Shown here piece by piece: positions 7,062-15,714 of a DNA stretch of 51,135 bases. The DNA is taken from contig DATLGO010000107.1 in NCBI GenBank assembly GCA_035540375.1, forward strand, positions 1-51,135. Direction: 5' to 3'. The first letter of the stretch is position 1, and each line of letters opens with the position of its first letter. The notes under the pieces are model-generated. The model worked only from the letters and a program-made list of their open reading frames with translations, was not told the origin of the DNA and searched no databases. The translations under genes and the position numbers were made by a program. Source of the DNA: Candidatus Thermoplasmatota archaeon (GTDB lineage Archaea; Thermoplasmatota; SW-10-69-26; JACQPN01; JAJPHT01).

Positions 7062-7852
7062 GCCTCGGCTTCGCCGCGCTGGAACTCGCCCTTGCCGCCG
7101 CGCTTCGCGATGATCTTGATCGCGCGGTCCGCGGCTTCGCGGAGCTGCTCCTCGGCCACCTTGTAGTCCGGGGCCTTCACGCGGATGCGGTAGCGGGGCG
7201 CGCCGACGTACTGGATCGCGATCTCGACGTCCTCGAACTCGCTCTCGCCGGCCTTCTCGAGCGCGGCCTTGAGGTCCTCGATGCCGTCGGGGTTCGGGGT
7301 CTCGAGCTGCACGAAGCCCTTGATGACGACGAAGGGGATCGCGATGTTCTCGCGCGCGACCTCCATGTAATGGGTCGTCCAGGGGCCTTCGAAGCCCTCT
7401 TCCACGAGCATGTCCTCGTTCATCGCCGCGGCCTCGAAGGCGCGGTACATGGAGCCGAACTTCTCGGCGAGCGAGAAGCCGTACTTCTCCCAGGCCTGCT
7501 CGACGGGGACGGAGGCGCGCTGCGCGACGATCTCGAAGAGCTTGTCGGCCTTCTGCTCGTTCTTCCACTCGTTGATCTTCTCGCGGCGCTGGTGGTCGTT
7601 GACGCGCTTGAGCGAGAGGTCGACGTGGCCGCGGCCCTGGTCGACCTGCACGACCTTGCACACGACCTTCTGGTTCTCGCGCACGTGGTCGCGCACGTAC
7701 TTGACCCAGCCGGCGGCGACCTCCGCGATGTGGATGAAGCCCTCGCGGCCGGGGTACTCGTCGAGGTTGACGAACGCGCCGAAGCCCTTGACGTCCTTGA
7801 CGGTGCCGACGACGAGTTCGCCTTCTTCCGGGAACTTGGATTTCTTCACCAT
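7058..7852 (-). CDS. eif2a: Translation initiation factor aIF2 subunit alpha
   Basis: Alpha subunit of the heterotrimeric factor that brings initiator Met-tRNA to the small ribosomal subunit. The first 85 residues form an S1 domain (ELVVGTVKDVKGFGAFVNLD, GFIHIAEV, VDLSLKRV), followed by a helical domain and a C-terminal alpha/beta domain with YRIRVKAPDYKVAEEQL. The length of 264 residues is normal. The start MVKKSKFPEEGE at ATG 7852 is where S1 begins. A TATA box at 7935-7943 lies about 85 bases upstream. It heads the aif2a-nop10-PAC2 operon. S27e and L44e, which often precede it, are cut off here by a gene on the other strand. Confidence 0.95.
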   Translation of the reverse strand: MVKKSKFPEEGELVVGTVKDVKGFGAFVNLDEYPGREGFIHIAEVAAGWVKYVRDHVRENQKVVCKVVQVDQGRGHVDLSLKRVNDHQRREKINEWKNEQKADKLFEIVAQRASVPVEQAWEKYGFSLAEKFGSMYRAFEAAAMNEDMLVEEGFEGPWTTHYMEVARENIAIPFVVIKGFVQLETPNPDGIEDLKAALEKAGESEFEDVEIAIQYVGAPRYRIRVKAPDYKVAEEQLREAADRAIKIIAKRGGKGEFQRGEAEA

Positions 7853-7934
7853 GACGAGAGCCTCGATGAGCGTGAATCTCCGGGCGGACGGCGGGGCCGC
7901 GGGCCCGGGGGATGGCTCCAAGACAGCGGGGTCG

Positions 7935-7943
7935 TATAAATAC
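7935..7943 (-). promoter_or_regulatory. TATA box upstream of aIF2 alpha
   Basis: The strand facing aIF2 alpha reads GTATTTATA. It is the best TATA match in the 180-base gap between the divergent genes and would give the factor its own promoter with a leader of about 55 bases. It could also serve the rightward gene at 8032. Confidence 0.6.
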
Positions 7944-8031
7944 CTGCGGCTTGCCGAACCGGGCCCGCGCAAGGCCCGATGCGCGCACGGTGCGCGCGGA
8001 TTGATCCCGCGCGCCGCCCACGCCCCCCGCG

Positions 8032-8400
8032 ATGTCGCGCCCCTTCGTCGCCGCGGGCGTCGCCGCCTTCCTCGCGGGACTCCTGCTCCTCGCCCTGGCC
8101 GAGGTCGAGGCGCGGGCGATCCTGGAGTGCTACACGAACCCGGGTTGTCCCGGATTCCGCGAGTACGGGATCATGAACCCGAAATACGTCGGCGCGAGGC
8201 TCTGGGCCGCCGCGGGCGTCATGGTCGCGGTGGCGGGCGGATCGACGGCCGTGGCCGGAGTGGTCACGCGGCGCGCGAAGCGCCGGCGGATGACCGTCGC
8301 GCGCGCCCCGACCCGTTTCTGCGATGCGTGCCGCTCCGCGATCCCGTCCGACGCCGCCCTGTGCGCGGAGTGCGGCGCCGCGCTCGTCGCGGCGTCGTGA
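8032..8400 (+). CDS. Two-helix membrane protein with C-terminal zinc ribbon
   Basis: A 122-residue protein. A hydrophobic helix (about residues 5-25), a short loop containing ILECYTNPGCPGF, a second helix (about 58-80), a basic stretch (TRRAKRRRMT), then a zinc-ribbon-like FCDACRSAIPSDAALCAECG at the end, probably cytoplasmic. The two loop cysteines could form a disulfide outside. Many archaeal membrane proteins carry such ribbons but no function follows from this. It lies between the S27e and aIF2 alpha genes on the opposite strand. Confidence 0.7.
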   Translation: MSRPFVAAGVAAFLAGLLLLALAEVEARAILECYTNPGCPGFREYGIMNPKYVGARLWAAAGVMVAVAGGSTAVAGVVTRRAKRRRMTVARAPTRFCDACRSAIPSDAALCAECGAALVAAS

Positions 8401-8444
8401 CGCGGCCAAGCGCGCGCTCGGGGCATGAAATGGAGAGAAGAGAG

Positions 8445-8465
8445 CCCCGGTCGCGAGGACCGGGG
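8445..8465. terminator. Hairpin between convergent genes
   Basis: CCCCGGTC (8445-8452) and GACCGGGG (8458-8465) pair perfectly around a 5-base loop. The stem lies 45 bases after the zinc-ribbon gene and 12 bases after the S27e stop, so it could separate both transcripts. No T-run is present, so a terminator role is inferred from position. Confidence 0.5.
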
Positions 8466-8476
8466 AACGCGAAGGC

Positions 8477-8656
8477 CTACTGGACTTCGCCGACAAGCTC
8501 CGCGCGGAACTTGCCGAGGCCGCCCGCGGGCTCGGCGAGAACGGCCCCGCAGACGAGGCAGTTCACGACCATCGCGGGCTTGTTGAAAACGACCTGCTCG
8601 TTCGAGCAGTCCGGGCACTTGGCCTTGACGAACTTGGAGGTGGTCTGGCGCGGCAT
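8477..8656 (-). CDS. rps27e: Ribosomal protein S27e
   Basis: A 59-residue zinc-binding protein of the small ribosomal subunit. [20 protein letters not shown] and [19 protein letters not shown] show the two CxxC pairs and the conserved LAEPTGGK-like tail of archaeal S27e. ATG 8656 lies 4 bases after the L44e stop and the end of the L44e gene provides GGAG as ribosome site. It is cotranscribed with L44e. It is too short for many gene finders. Confidence 0.93.
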   Translation of the reverse strand: MPRQTTSKFVKAKCPDCSNEQVVFNKPAMVVNCLVCGAVLAEPAGGLGKFRAELVGEVQ

Positions 8657-8660
8657 CGTC

Positions 8661-8939
8661 TCACTCCTTGAGCTCGAACTTCTTCGCGCGCAGGCACGGG
8701 GCCTGGTTCGCCTTCTTGCAGGCCTTGCAGCGGTAGCGGAGCGCGACGCGGCGCGTGGCCTTTTCGCGGCCTTCGGGCTTGGGGCGCGGGAAACCGCGGT
8801 AACCCGAGGTGACGCGGCGGAAACGCCGCTGGCCCTGCTTCAGTTCGCTCGCCTTGCGCTTCTTCACGCGCTCGACTTCCTGCTCCGTGTGCTTCTTGCA
8901 CGACGGGCAGTACCGCTGGATCATGCGGGGTCGGATCAT
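8661..8939 (-). CDS. rpl44e: Ribosomal protein L44e
   Basis: A 92-residue zinc-ribbon protein of the large ribosomal subunit near the E site. [20 protein letters not shown] at the N-terminus and [13 protein letters not shown] near the end give the two CxxC pairs; the middle [20 protein letters not shown] is the usual basic loop. Two ATG starts are possible, 8939 and 8924 (MIQRYCPSC); I list the longer. The S27e gene follows after 4 bases. A palindromic TATA box lies 175 bases upstream. Confidence 0.93.
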   Translation of the reverse strand: MIRPRMIQRYCPSCKKHTEQEVERVKKRKASELKQGQRRFRRVTSGYRGFPRPKPEGREKATRRVALRYRCKACKKANQAPCLRAKKFELKE

Positions 8940-9110
8940 GGTTATCACCGGTGCTCCGCGACGCGTCGCCGGGGAACGATGCCCGCGAGCCGGAGCCCGT
9001 CGGGTTCGCATCGGTCGGGCCGGAGCCCGCCTTTCCGCTCGGAACGCCCTCGACCGGAAACGGACCGGCCGTGGGCGGACGTCGGGTGCAAGCGCTCCGA
9101 AGGCGGGGTG

Positions 9111-9122
9111 CCTTATAAAAGG
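9111..9122 (-). promoter_or_regulatory. Palindromic TATA box of the L44e-S27e operon
   Basis: CCTTATAAAAGG reads nearly the same on both strands and is the only strong TATA match in the 255-base gap 8940-9194. Read leftward it would start a transcript near 9090 and leave a leader of about 150 bases before L44e, unlike the leaderless layout elsewhere in the window. The leader holds repeated GGGCTCCGGC-type segments but no recognised riboswitch. Confidence 0.55.
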
Positions 9123-9194
9123 CTTGCTGGCCGGGAAGGGGGTGCCCGCCGGGCCCGCCCCCGGCCCGGCGGGACCGGGTCCAGGCGATCAGGC

Positions 9195-9494
9195 TCAGAC
9201 GGTCCGCGGGGGCGACGGCTTCTTCGCCTCGCGGTTCTCGAAGGCGTCGCCGATCCAGACGCCCACGACGAACGCGAGCACGATGACCAGCGTCGCGATG
9301 ATGAGGTCGATGAATCCGGCGCCGCCCAGGCCAAGCGGGTTCGCGCCGAAGATCGCGCCCAGGATCGAAAGCACGACCGCGATCACGAGGCCGATGAGGA
9401 AGCCTTTGACCAAGAGCCGGGACTTGTCCTCCCGTCCGGGCGAGAGATAGCCGTAAGCGATGCCTCCGATGAGGGCGAGCAGTGGACCCCACAT
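9195..9494 (-). CDS. Small hydrophobic membrane protein
   Basis: A 99-residue protein beginning MWGPLLALIGGIAYGYLSPG, with three hydrophobic segments (about residues 2-18, 28-52 and 60-83) and a charged tail NREAKKPSPPRTV. A glycine-rich turn (GANPLGLGGAG) separates the last two helices. I recognise no family. It lies upstream of and codirectional with L44e but is separated from it by the TATA box at 9111-9122. Confidence 0.6.
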   Translation of the reverse strand: MWGPLLALIGGIAYGYLSPGREDKSRLLVKGFLIGLVIAVVLSILGAIFGANPLGLGGAGFIDLIIATLVIVLAFVVGVWIGDAFENREAKKPSPPRTV

Positions 9495-9593
9495 GATCCA
9501 TCGTTTGCGGGGCGATCCGGCAAGTAGGCACTGGCCGCTTCCTTGATCCCGGCGAGAACGTTCATCGGCCCCGCGCGCCCCGTTCGGTCCAGG

Positions 9594-9602
9594 GATACAA
9601 AT
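9594..9602 (+). promoter_or_regulatory. TATA-like box of the PRTase-hydrolase gene
   Basis: GATACAAAT lies 27 bases before the ATG at 9625, the spacing expected for a leaderless archaeal transcript. It is a moderate match to the consensus. Confidence 0.5.
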
Positions 9603-9624
9603 GCGCGCCTCGGAGGACTGCTGA

Positions 9625-10923
9625 ATGCCGTTCACCGACCGCCGCGACGCGGGCCGCCGCCTCGCCAGGGTCCTCGACCGGTTCTCCACCGAGGACCCGC
9701 TCGTCCTCGGCATCCCGCGCGGCGGCGTCGTGGTGGCGCGCGCGGTGGCGGACGCGCTCGGCGCGCCGCTCGACGTCGCGGTCGCGCGCAAGCTGGGCGC
9801 GCCATCGCAGCGCGAGCTTGCCCTCGGCGCGATCGCGCCGGGCGACGTTCGGGTCGTCGACGAGCGCCTCGTCTCGGCCTTGCGGGTGGGCCGCGACGAC
9901 CTCGAGGAGATCGTGGCCGCGGAGAGGGACGAGATGAAGAGGCGTCTTGCGCGATACCGGGGCGAAAACGCGCCGCCCGACGTCCGCGGCCGCGTCGCGC
10001 TCGTCGTGGACGACGGGCTTGCGACCGGCGCGACGGCGACGGCGGCGGTGCGGTCCTTGCGCGCGGGCGGTGCCTCGAAGGTCGTGCTCGCCATCCCCGT
10101 CGCCTCGCCGGAAGCGATCGCGCGCCTCGAGCGCGAGGCCGACGAGGTCGTCTGCCTCGAAGCGCCGCACCACTTCCGCGCCGTCGGCCTCTGGTACGAC
10201 GACTTCACTCAGACGACGGACAAGGAGGTGATGGACGCGCTCGCCCCCCCGGGGTCCGAGGGCACGCGCGCCGTGTCCATCCCCGCAGCCGATCGCGTCC
10301 TCGACGGGGACCTCGCGATGCCTTCCCGCGCGAAGGGTCTCGTCGTCTTCGCCCACGGTTCCGGCTCCGGCCGCGCGAGCGCGCGCAACCGGGCCGTCGC
10401 CGAGCGCTTCCGCGAAGCGGGTTACGCGACGCTCCTCTTCGACCTTCTCGCGCGCGAGGAGGCCGCCGTCGACGCCGTGACGCATCACCTCCGCTTCGAC
10501 GTCCCGCGGCTTGCGGACCGCGTCGTCGCGGTCGTCGACTGGTGCCGGCGCGAGCCTTCGACGTCGCGCCTCCCCGTCGCGCTCTACGGCTCGAGCACGG
10601 GCGCAGCGGCGGCGCTCATCGCAGCCGCCGAGCGGCCCGGCGACGTCGCCTCCGTCGTGTCGCGCGGCGGCCGACCGGACCTCGCCGCCGCCTCCCTTCC
10701 GCGCGTCGAGGCGCCGACGCTTTTCGTCGTCGGGGCGCGCGACGATGCGGTGCTCGACCTCAACCGCCGCGCCCTCGCGGACATCCCGGGCGAAACGGCG
10801 TTGACCGTGATCCCGGGCGCGGGCCACCTCTTCGAGGAGCCCGGGACGCTCGACCGCGTCGCCGAGGCCGCCGTCGACTGGCTCGACCGACGCCTCTCCC
10901 CGGCGCCCGCGCGCGGCGCTTGA
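9625..10923 (+). CDS. Phosphoribosyltransferase-alpha/beta-hydrolase fusion
   Basis: A 432-residue two-domain protein. Residues 1-215 are a type I phosphoribosyltransferase with the PRPP-binding loop VALVVDDGLATGATATAA (about 124-141). Residues 230-430 are an alpha/beta hydrolase of the dienelactone-hydrolase type: oxyanion region VVFAHGSGSGR, nucleophile elbow YGSSTGAAAA, acid in VGARDDAVLDLN and His in IPGAGHLFEE. The fusion is widespread in prokaryotes but its substrates are not firmly known. It sits 57 bases before a uracil-type NCS2 permease, which invites a role in nucleobase or nucleoside salvage; that link is inference. Confidence 0.85.
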   Translation: MPFTDRRDAGRRLARVLDRFSTEDPLVLGIPRGGVVVARAVADALGAPLDVAVARKLGAPSQRELALGAIAPGDVRVVDERLVSALRVGRDDLEEIVAAERDEMKRRLARYRGENAPPDVRGRVALVVDDGLATGATATAAVRSLRAGGASKVVLAIPVASPEAIARLEREADEVVCLEAPHHFRAVGLWYDDFTQTTDKEVMDALAPPGSEGTRAVSIPAADRVLDGDLAMPSRAKGLVVFAHGSGSGRASARNRAVAERFREAGYATLLFDLLAREEAAVDAVTHHLRFDVPRLADRVVAVVDWCRREPSTSRLPVALYGSSTGAAAALIAAAERPGDVASVVSRGGRPDLAAASLPRVEAPTLFVVGARDDAVLDLNRRALADIPGETALTVIPGAGHLFEEPGTLDRVAEAAVDWLDRRLSPAPARGA

Positions 10924-10980
10924 CCCTCCTGTGGCGTCCGTGACAAATCCGGCAGCGCGCTTCGGCGAGGCGACACCCCT

Positions 10981-12378
10981 ATGCACGCGATGACCGTCGC
11001 TCGCCCGATGGCGGATGCGGATCTCGTCTACGCGCCCGACGAGAAGCCGAGATCCGCGTTCGACTGGGGCCTCTACAGCCTGCAATGGGTCGTCACGATG
11101 TTCTACGCGGTCGTGTGGGGCTACGCGATCGTCGGGCTCGGCCTTGGATTCGAAGGCGCCGAGTTCTCCGCCTACATGTCGGCGATCGTCCTGACGATCG
11201 GCGTCGGGACGCTCGCGCAGGCCCTCGCGGGCCATCGTTTCGCGATGGTCTCTGGACCGAACATCATCCCGTCCCTCGCAATCGTCGCGGCGCTTGCGGC
11301 CGGAGGACGCGAATACGCGCTCCAGGCGTTCACCGCCCAGGCGATCACGGGCATCGCCGTCGCCGCCCTGGGGCTCGTCGGCGTCCTCGGTCTCGTCCGG
11401 AAGGTGTGGAGCCCGCTCGTGCTCGGAAGCATGGTCTTGACGGTCGGCCTCGCGATCGCGGGCGTGGGCCTCGAGCAGCTCGCGGCCCTCGGCTTCGGGT
11501 GGCCCTTCGCCTTCGGCCTCGCGCTCGCCGTCGGCGGCGCGGCGCTCTCGATCCGTGGACGTGGCCTCGCGGCCACGCTCGCGCCGCTCCTCATCATCGG
11601 CCTCGGGTACCTCGTCTTCGCGGCGACCGGCGCGCTCGACTGGAGCCTTTCCGCGGCCGCGCCGACCTTCGTCCTCCCCGCCCTCTTCCCCTACGGCCTG
11701 GCGATGCCGCCGCTCGACCTTCTCGCGGTGATGCTCGTCGTCAACCTCATGGCGGCGCTCAACCTCTTCGGGAATCTCCGAGGCTACGCCGACGTCGTCG
11801 GCGAGGAGGTGCCGCCCCGTCGCGAGCGCCGCTCGTTCGCGATCCTCGGAGCGGTCGAAACCGGCCTCGCCGGAGTTCTCGGCGTTCCCGCCACGGTCGC
11901 GTACGGCGAGAATCTCGGGATCGTCCTCCTCACGCGCGTCGCGGCCCGCGCGTTCATCATCGTCGCGGCGGTCGTGTTCATCCTCCTCGCGTTTCTCGGT
12001 CCCGTCGGCGGCTTCCTCGCGGCCATGCCGGGCCCCATCGCCGGGGCCGTCCTCCTCGGCGTCGCCTCGACCGTCATCGGCATCGGGGCTTCGATGATGG
12101 CCGACGCGCCGGAGTTCGGACGCCGCGAGCAGACGCTCGTGGGCTTCTCCGTCTTCCTCGCCCTCGGCCTCTATCTCCTGCCCGAGGGCGCCTGGTCGGG
12201 GGTCCCCACGCTCGTCACCACGGTCCTCTCGAACCCCGTGATCAGCGTCATTCTCTTCGTCATCGTGATGGAGCAGGTCATCCTGCGCAAGACGAAGCCG
12301 CGGCGTTCTACGCCGCGCCAGGAATCGGGGGCGCCCGATCGACCGGCGCGCGGGGATCGCGGGACCACCGCGCGATGA
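10981..12378 (+). CDS. NCS2-family nucleobase permease, uracil-type signature
   Basis: A 465-residue polytopic membrane protein with about 12-14 helices. The nucleobase-ascorbate transporter signature reads YGENLGIVLLTRV, with Glu in the position seen in UraA-like uracil carriers. VSGPNIIPSLAIVAAL and the late DAPEFGRREQTLVGFSVFLA support the NCS2 family (proton or sodium symporters for uracil, xanthine and relatives). The gene is followed by an amidohydrolase and a second NCS2 carrier, with the first junction only 20 bases apart. The C-terminal tail is basic and probably cytoplasmic. Confidence 0.88.
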   Translation: MHAMTVARPMADADLVYAPDEKPRSAFDWGLYSLQWVVTMFYAVVWGYAIVGLGLGFEGAEFSAYMSAIVLTIGVGTLAQALAGHRFAMVSGPNIIPSLAIVAALAAGGREYALQAFTAQAITGIAVAALGLVGVLGLVRKVWSPLVLGSMVLTVGLAIAGVGLEQLAALGFGWPFAFGLALAVGGAALSIRGRGLAATLAPLLIIGLGYLVFAATGALDWSLSAAAPTFVLPALFPYGLAMPPLDLLAVMLVVNLMAALNLFGNLRGYADVVGEEVPPRRERRSFAILGAVETGLAGVLGVPATVAYGENLGIVLLTRVAARAFIIVAAVVFILLAFLGPVGGFLAAMPGPIAGAVLLGVASTVIGIGASMMADAPEFGRREQTLVGFSVFLALGLYLLPEGAWSGVPTLVTTVLSNPVISVILFVIVMEQVILRKTKPRRSTPRQESGAPDRPARGDRGTTAR

Positions 12379-12398
12379 CGACGGAAGGAGGACTGGAC

Positions 12399-13376
12399 AT
12401 GGCGAAGGAAACCCAGGCAACGAAAAGGCAGGGCGGATCGAGCGAAGCGGAGGAGCACCGGCCCGGCGCGACGCCGCGCCCCGGACAGAAGACCTACGAG
12501 GCCTTCATGGACGCCGGCCGGGAGCGCGTTCTCGAGCAGGTCCGCAAGGGCTACGAGTCGTTCATGGAGACGCGGACGTTCAAGGTCCCCACGTGGCTCT
12601 ACGGCCCGCCCAAGGGGACGCTTTTCAAGGTCAAGTGCGAGGACAGCCCCGACTTCGGCGAAACGTCGCATCTCGAGTTCGATTCCGGCCGCACGGCCTT
12701 CCTGAGCATCGACATGCAGATCGACTTCGCGGGCGACCGCGGGTACGTGGACGTCATGGGTTACCCGCTCGAGAACACCGCCCGCGCGATCGCCCCCATC
12801 CAGCGGTCGCTCGAGGCCGTCCGGGGCACCGACATCACCGTCGTGCACACGCGCGAAGGCCACCTGCCGGACCTGAGCGACGCCCCGTACAACAAGCTTC
12901 TCAGGAGCAAGATCATCGGCAACGGCGTCGGCATCGGCGAAGCCCCCGAAGGCGGCCTGGGTCGACTGCTCGTGCGCGGCGACACCAACTGGGACATCAT
13001 CGACGAGCTCTACCCGCTTCCCGGCGAGATCGTGGTCGACAAGGCCGGGAAGGGGGCGCTCGCCGTGAGCACGCTCTTCATGAGGCTCCAGAACCAGGGC
13101 ATCACCCACCTCGTCATCACGGGCATCACGACGGACGTGTGCGTGGACACCATCATGACGCAGGCCAACGACCTCGGATTCTGGTGCATGCTCCTCAAGG
13201 ACTGCACCGGCGCGACGGACGACAAGAACTACGAGGCCGCGGTCAAGATGATCAAGATGCAGGGCGGCGTCTTCGGCTGGGTCTCCGATTCGGCTTCCTT
13301 CATCCAGGGGCTCGAGGAGGCCGGACTGGCGCGCCAGGGCAAGGGCGTGCGACGCGAGCCGTCCGGGTCGTCGTGA
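12399..13376 (+). CDS. Isochorismatase-fold amidohydrolase (biuret/ureidoacrylate type)
   Basis: A 325-residue cysteine hydrolase. The fold's triad is visible as D105 (FLSIDMQIDF), K215 (VVDKAGKGAL) and C248 (TGITTDVCVDT). Segments HTREGHLPDL, NWDIIDELYPLPGE, LLKDCTGATD and KMQGGVFGWV closely follow biuret amidohydrolase and are near RutB, the ureidoacrylate amidohydrolase of pyrimidine breakdown. These enzymes split a ureido C-N bond. The N-terminal 90 residues are an extension I do not recognise. ATG 12399 is chosen because GGAAGGAGGA ends 6 bases before it. Its stop overlaps the GTG of the next permease. Confidence 0.85.
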   Translation: MAKETQATKRQGGSSEAEEHRPGATPRPGQKTYEAFMDAGRERVLEQVRKGYESFMETRTFKVPTWLYGPPKGTLFKVKCEDSPDFGETSHLEFDSGRTAFLSIDMQIDFAGDRGYVDVMGYPLENTARAIAPIQRSLEAVRGTDITVVHTREGHLPDLSDAPYNKLLRSKIIGNGVGIGEAPEGGLGRLLVRGDTNWDIIDELYPLPGEIVVDKAGKGALAVSTLFMRLQNQGITHLVITGITTDVCVDTIMTQANDLGFWCMLLKDCTGATDDKNYEAAVKMIKMQGGVFGWVSDSASFIQGLEEAGLARQGKGVRREPSGSS

Positions 13377-14785
13377 GCGGCTCCGTCGCGGCCGGCGGCG
13401 ACGAGGAAGGCCGCGTGGTCTACGGCCTCGACGAGCGCCCACCCACGGGGCGCGCCGTCGTGTATGCGTTCCAGCACATCTTCGCGATGATCGTGGGGAG
13501 CATCACGGGCGCGGTCGTGATCGGCACCACGATAGGCCTCGACGACGCCGCCATCGGCCGACTCGTGGGGATCATCAACGTCGCCGTGGGCATCGCCACG
13601 ATCGCGCAGGTGCGCTGGGGGGTCCGCCTCCCCGTGATCCAGGGCTCGACCTCGGGACACCTTCCCGCCTACCTCGCGCTCGGATCGGTCGGCGTGGCGC
13701 TCTTCCAGGACGCGACGCTCACGATGCAGTACATCGTCGGCGCGCTCCTCGTCGGCGGCGTGATGGAGGCCGCGATCGGCTTCGGCAACGTGATCCCGAG
13801 GCTGCGGCGCTTCGTGTCGCCGATCGCCGTCGGCATCGTGATCATGATGGTCGGCCTCGGGCTCTGGCCGCTCGTCAACGACTTCATCGGCGACGCGTGG
13901 GGCGTCGCGATCGCCGTCTTCGTCCTCGTCCTCGTCTTCAGCTTCGCGTTCGGGACCACCGCCCGGACCATGGCCGTGTTCCTCGCCGTGATCGTGGGCT
14001 ACGGCGCGGCCGCGGCCGGCACGGCCCTGGGATGGTTCGGCGCCGGCCACGCGCTCCACGTCGATTTCGGCGCCATCGCGGCCGCGCCCTGGTTCCAGGC
14101 GCCGACGCCCTTCGCGTGGGGCGCGCCCCGGTTCGACGTGGGCTTCATCCTGGCGATGACGATCCCCTATTTCGCGACGATCTTCGAGTCCTTCGGCGAT
14201 TACCTCGCGGTCGCCCGGTCGAGCGGGGTCGAGACGCCGTCGCCGCGCAGGATCAGCCGCGGGATCGCGACCGAGGGGCTCGCGAGCGCCCTGAGCGCGA
14301 TCCTCGGAGGCACCGCCACCAGCTCCTTTTCGCAGAACGTCGGCGTCGTGAGGCTCACGGGCGTCGCGAGCCTCTTCGTCTGCGTGCTCGCGGGCGCGAT
14401 CCTGATCGCGCTCGGGATCTTCGGCAAGCTCGGCGCCACGCTCGGGGCCGTCCCGCGATCGATCCTGGGCGCGGTCTACCTCGTCGTCTTCGGCGTGCTG
14501 GTGATGACGGGGCTCCGGCTCGTCCTCAGGGCGCGCGTGACGACCTCCCGCAACGAGGCGATCATCGGCACCGCGCTCCTCCTCGGCCTCGCGCTGCCCG
14601 CCTACGTGCGCGAGAATCCCATCGAGGCGGGAGAAACGGGCGTCCGCGTCCTCGCGAACACGTTCCTCGCGACGCCCATGATGGTCTCGGGTCTTTGGGC
14701 GCTCGTGCTCGACAACCTGATCCCGGGAACGGACGAGGAACGGGGACTCGTCGGTTGGCTGGAGCCGTCCCCGGGGAAACCTTAA
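13373..14785 (+). CDS. NCS2-family permease, purine-type signature
   Basis: A 470-residue polytopic carrier. The family signature reads SFSQNVGVVRLTGV, with Gln rather than Glu, the form usual in xanthine, urate and other purine carriers. VIQGSTSGHLPAYLALGS early and ESFGDYLAVARSSG in the middle are further NCS2 motifs. GTG 13373 overlaps the upstream stop by 4 bases (GTGA), so it is translationally coupled to the amidohydrolase. Two carriers of different signature around one ureido hydrolase suggest import of two related nitrogen compounds. Confidence 0.87.
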   Translation: MSGSVAAGGDEEGRVVYGLDERPPTGRAVVYAFQHIFAMIVGSITGAVVIGTTIGLDDAAIGRLVGIINVAVGIATIAQVRWGVRLPVIQGSTSGHLPAYLALGSVGVALFQDATLTMQYIVGALLVGGVMEAAIGFGNVIPRLRRFVSPIAVGIVIMMVGLGLWPLVNDFIGDAWGVAIAVFVLVLVFSFAFGTTARTMAVFLAVIVGYGAAAAGTALGWFGAGHALHVDFGAIAAAPWFQAPTPFAWGAPRFDVGFILAMTIPYFATIFESFGDYLAVARSSGVETPSPRRISRGIATEGLASALSAILGGTATSSFSQNVGVVRLTGVASLFVCVLAGAILIALGIFGKLGATLGAVPRSILGAVYLVVFGVLVMTGLRLVLRARVTTSRNEAIIGTALLLGLALPAYVRENPIEAGETGVRVLANTFLATPMMVSGLWALVLDNLIPGTDEERGLVGWLEPSPGKP

Positions 14786-14826
14786 ACTCCGAAACCCGCC
14801 ATCGCTCGTCCGTCGGGAGACGAGCC

Positions 14827-15705
14827 ATGGCGAACGCGAAGGAGCGGAAGGTCACGGTCGGCCTCGTGCAGATGCAGGCGCGCGACGAGCCCGCCTCGTC
14901 CCTCAAGCGCGCGATCGATCTCATCGGGCAGGCCGCGGACAAGGGCGCGGAGATCGTGCTTCTGCAGGAGCTGTTCCTCACGAAGTACTTCTGCCAGACG
15001 GAGGACCCCGCGAACTTCGACCTCGCGGAGAGCGTCCCGGGCCCCACGACCGACGCGCTCGCGAAGGTCGCAAAGGCGCGCGGCGTCGTCATCGTCGCGA
15101 GCCTGTTCGAGCGCCGCGCGGCGGGCGTGTACCACAACACGGCCGCGGTCATCGACGCGGACGGCACGTTCGTCGGCAAGTACCGCAAGATGCACATCCC
15201 CGACGACCCGCGCTTCTACGAGAAGTACTACTTCACGCCGGGCGACCTCGGCTTCAAGGCCTTCGACACGAAGAAGGGCCGCATCGGCGTCCTCGTGTGC
15301 TGGGACCAGTGGTACCCCGAAGCCGCGCGCCTCGCCGCGCTCGCGGGCGCCGAGATTTTGTTCTATCCGACGGCGATCGGCTACTGGCCGGGCGAGCCGG
15401 ACGGCATCCCCGACAAGCAGCACCAGGCGTGGGAAACGATCCAGCGCGCGCACGGCGTCGCGAACGGCGTCTACGTGGCCGTCGCGAACCGCATCGGCGT
15501 CGAGGACGATCTCGTCTTCTGGGGCCGCAGCTTCGTGTCGGATCCGCTCGGGACGATCCTCGCGAAGGGCTCCGACGACAAGGAGGAGGTCGTGCTCGCG
15601 ACGCTCGACCTCGGCGCGATCGAGCGCACCCGGCAGGGGTGGCCCTTCCTGCGGGACCGCCGCATCGACGCCTACGGACCGATCACCTCGCGCTATCTTG
15701 ACTGA
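14827..15705 (+). CDS. aguB: N-carbamoylputrescine amidase
   Basis: A 292-residue nitrilase-superfamily enzyme that hydrolyses N-carbamoylputrescine to putrescine, CO2 and ammonia. The catalytic triad is visible as E48 (LLQELFLTKYFC), K121 (GKYRKMHIPDD) and C158 (GVLVCWDQWYPEAARL). YFCQTED and FYEKYYFTPGD are particular to the AguB/CPA group rather than beta-ureidopropionase. The agmatine deiminase gene follows after 9 bases, supplying its substrate. A possible promoter element CCTTAAACT lies at 14780-14788, so this pair may also be transcribed apart from the permeases. Confidence 0.93.
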   Translation: MANAKERKVTVGLVQMQARDEPASSLKRAIDLIGQAADKGAEIVLLQELFLTKYFCQTEDPANFDLAESVPGPTTDALAKVAKARGVVIVASLFERRAAGVYHNTAAVIDADGTFVGKYRKMHIPDDPRFYEKYYFTPGDLGFKAFDTKKGRIGVLVCWDQWYPEAARLAALAGAEILFYPTAIGYWPGEPDGIPDKQHQAWETIQRAHGVANGVYVAVANRIGVEDDLVFWGRSFVSDPLGTILAKGSDDKEEVVLATLDLGAIERTRQGWPFLRDRRIDAYGPITSRYLD

Positions 15706-15714
15706 GGCATCCGC

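Noticed and set aside
9562-12420. A 952-codon open frame on the minus strand opposite the PRTase fusion and NCS2 permease
   Set aside because: It is a shadow produced by high G+C third positions of the true plus-strand genes, which have clear domains; its product is low-complexity Arg/Asp/Glu-rich with no motif.
14827-15705. Beta-ureidopropionase of pyrimidine breakdown, suggested by the nearby uracil-type permease
   Set aside because: YFCQTED and FYEKYYFTPGD, plus the directly following agmatine deiminase, fit N-carbamoylputrescine amidase better.
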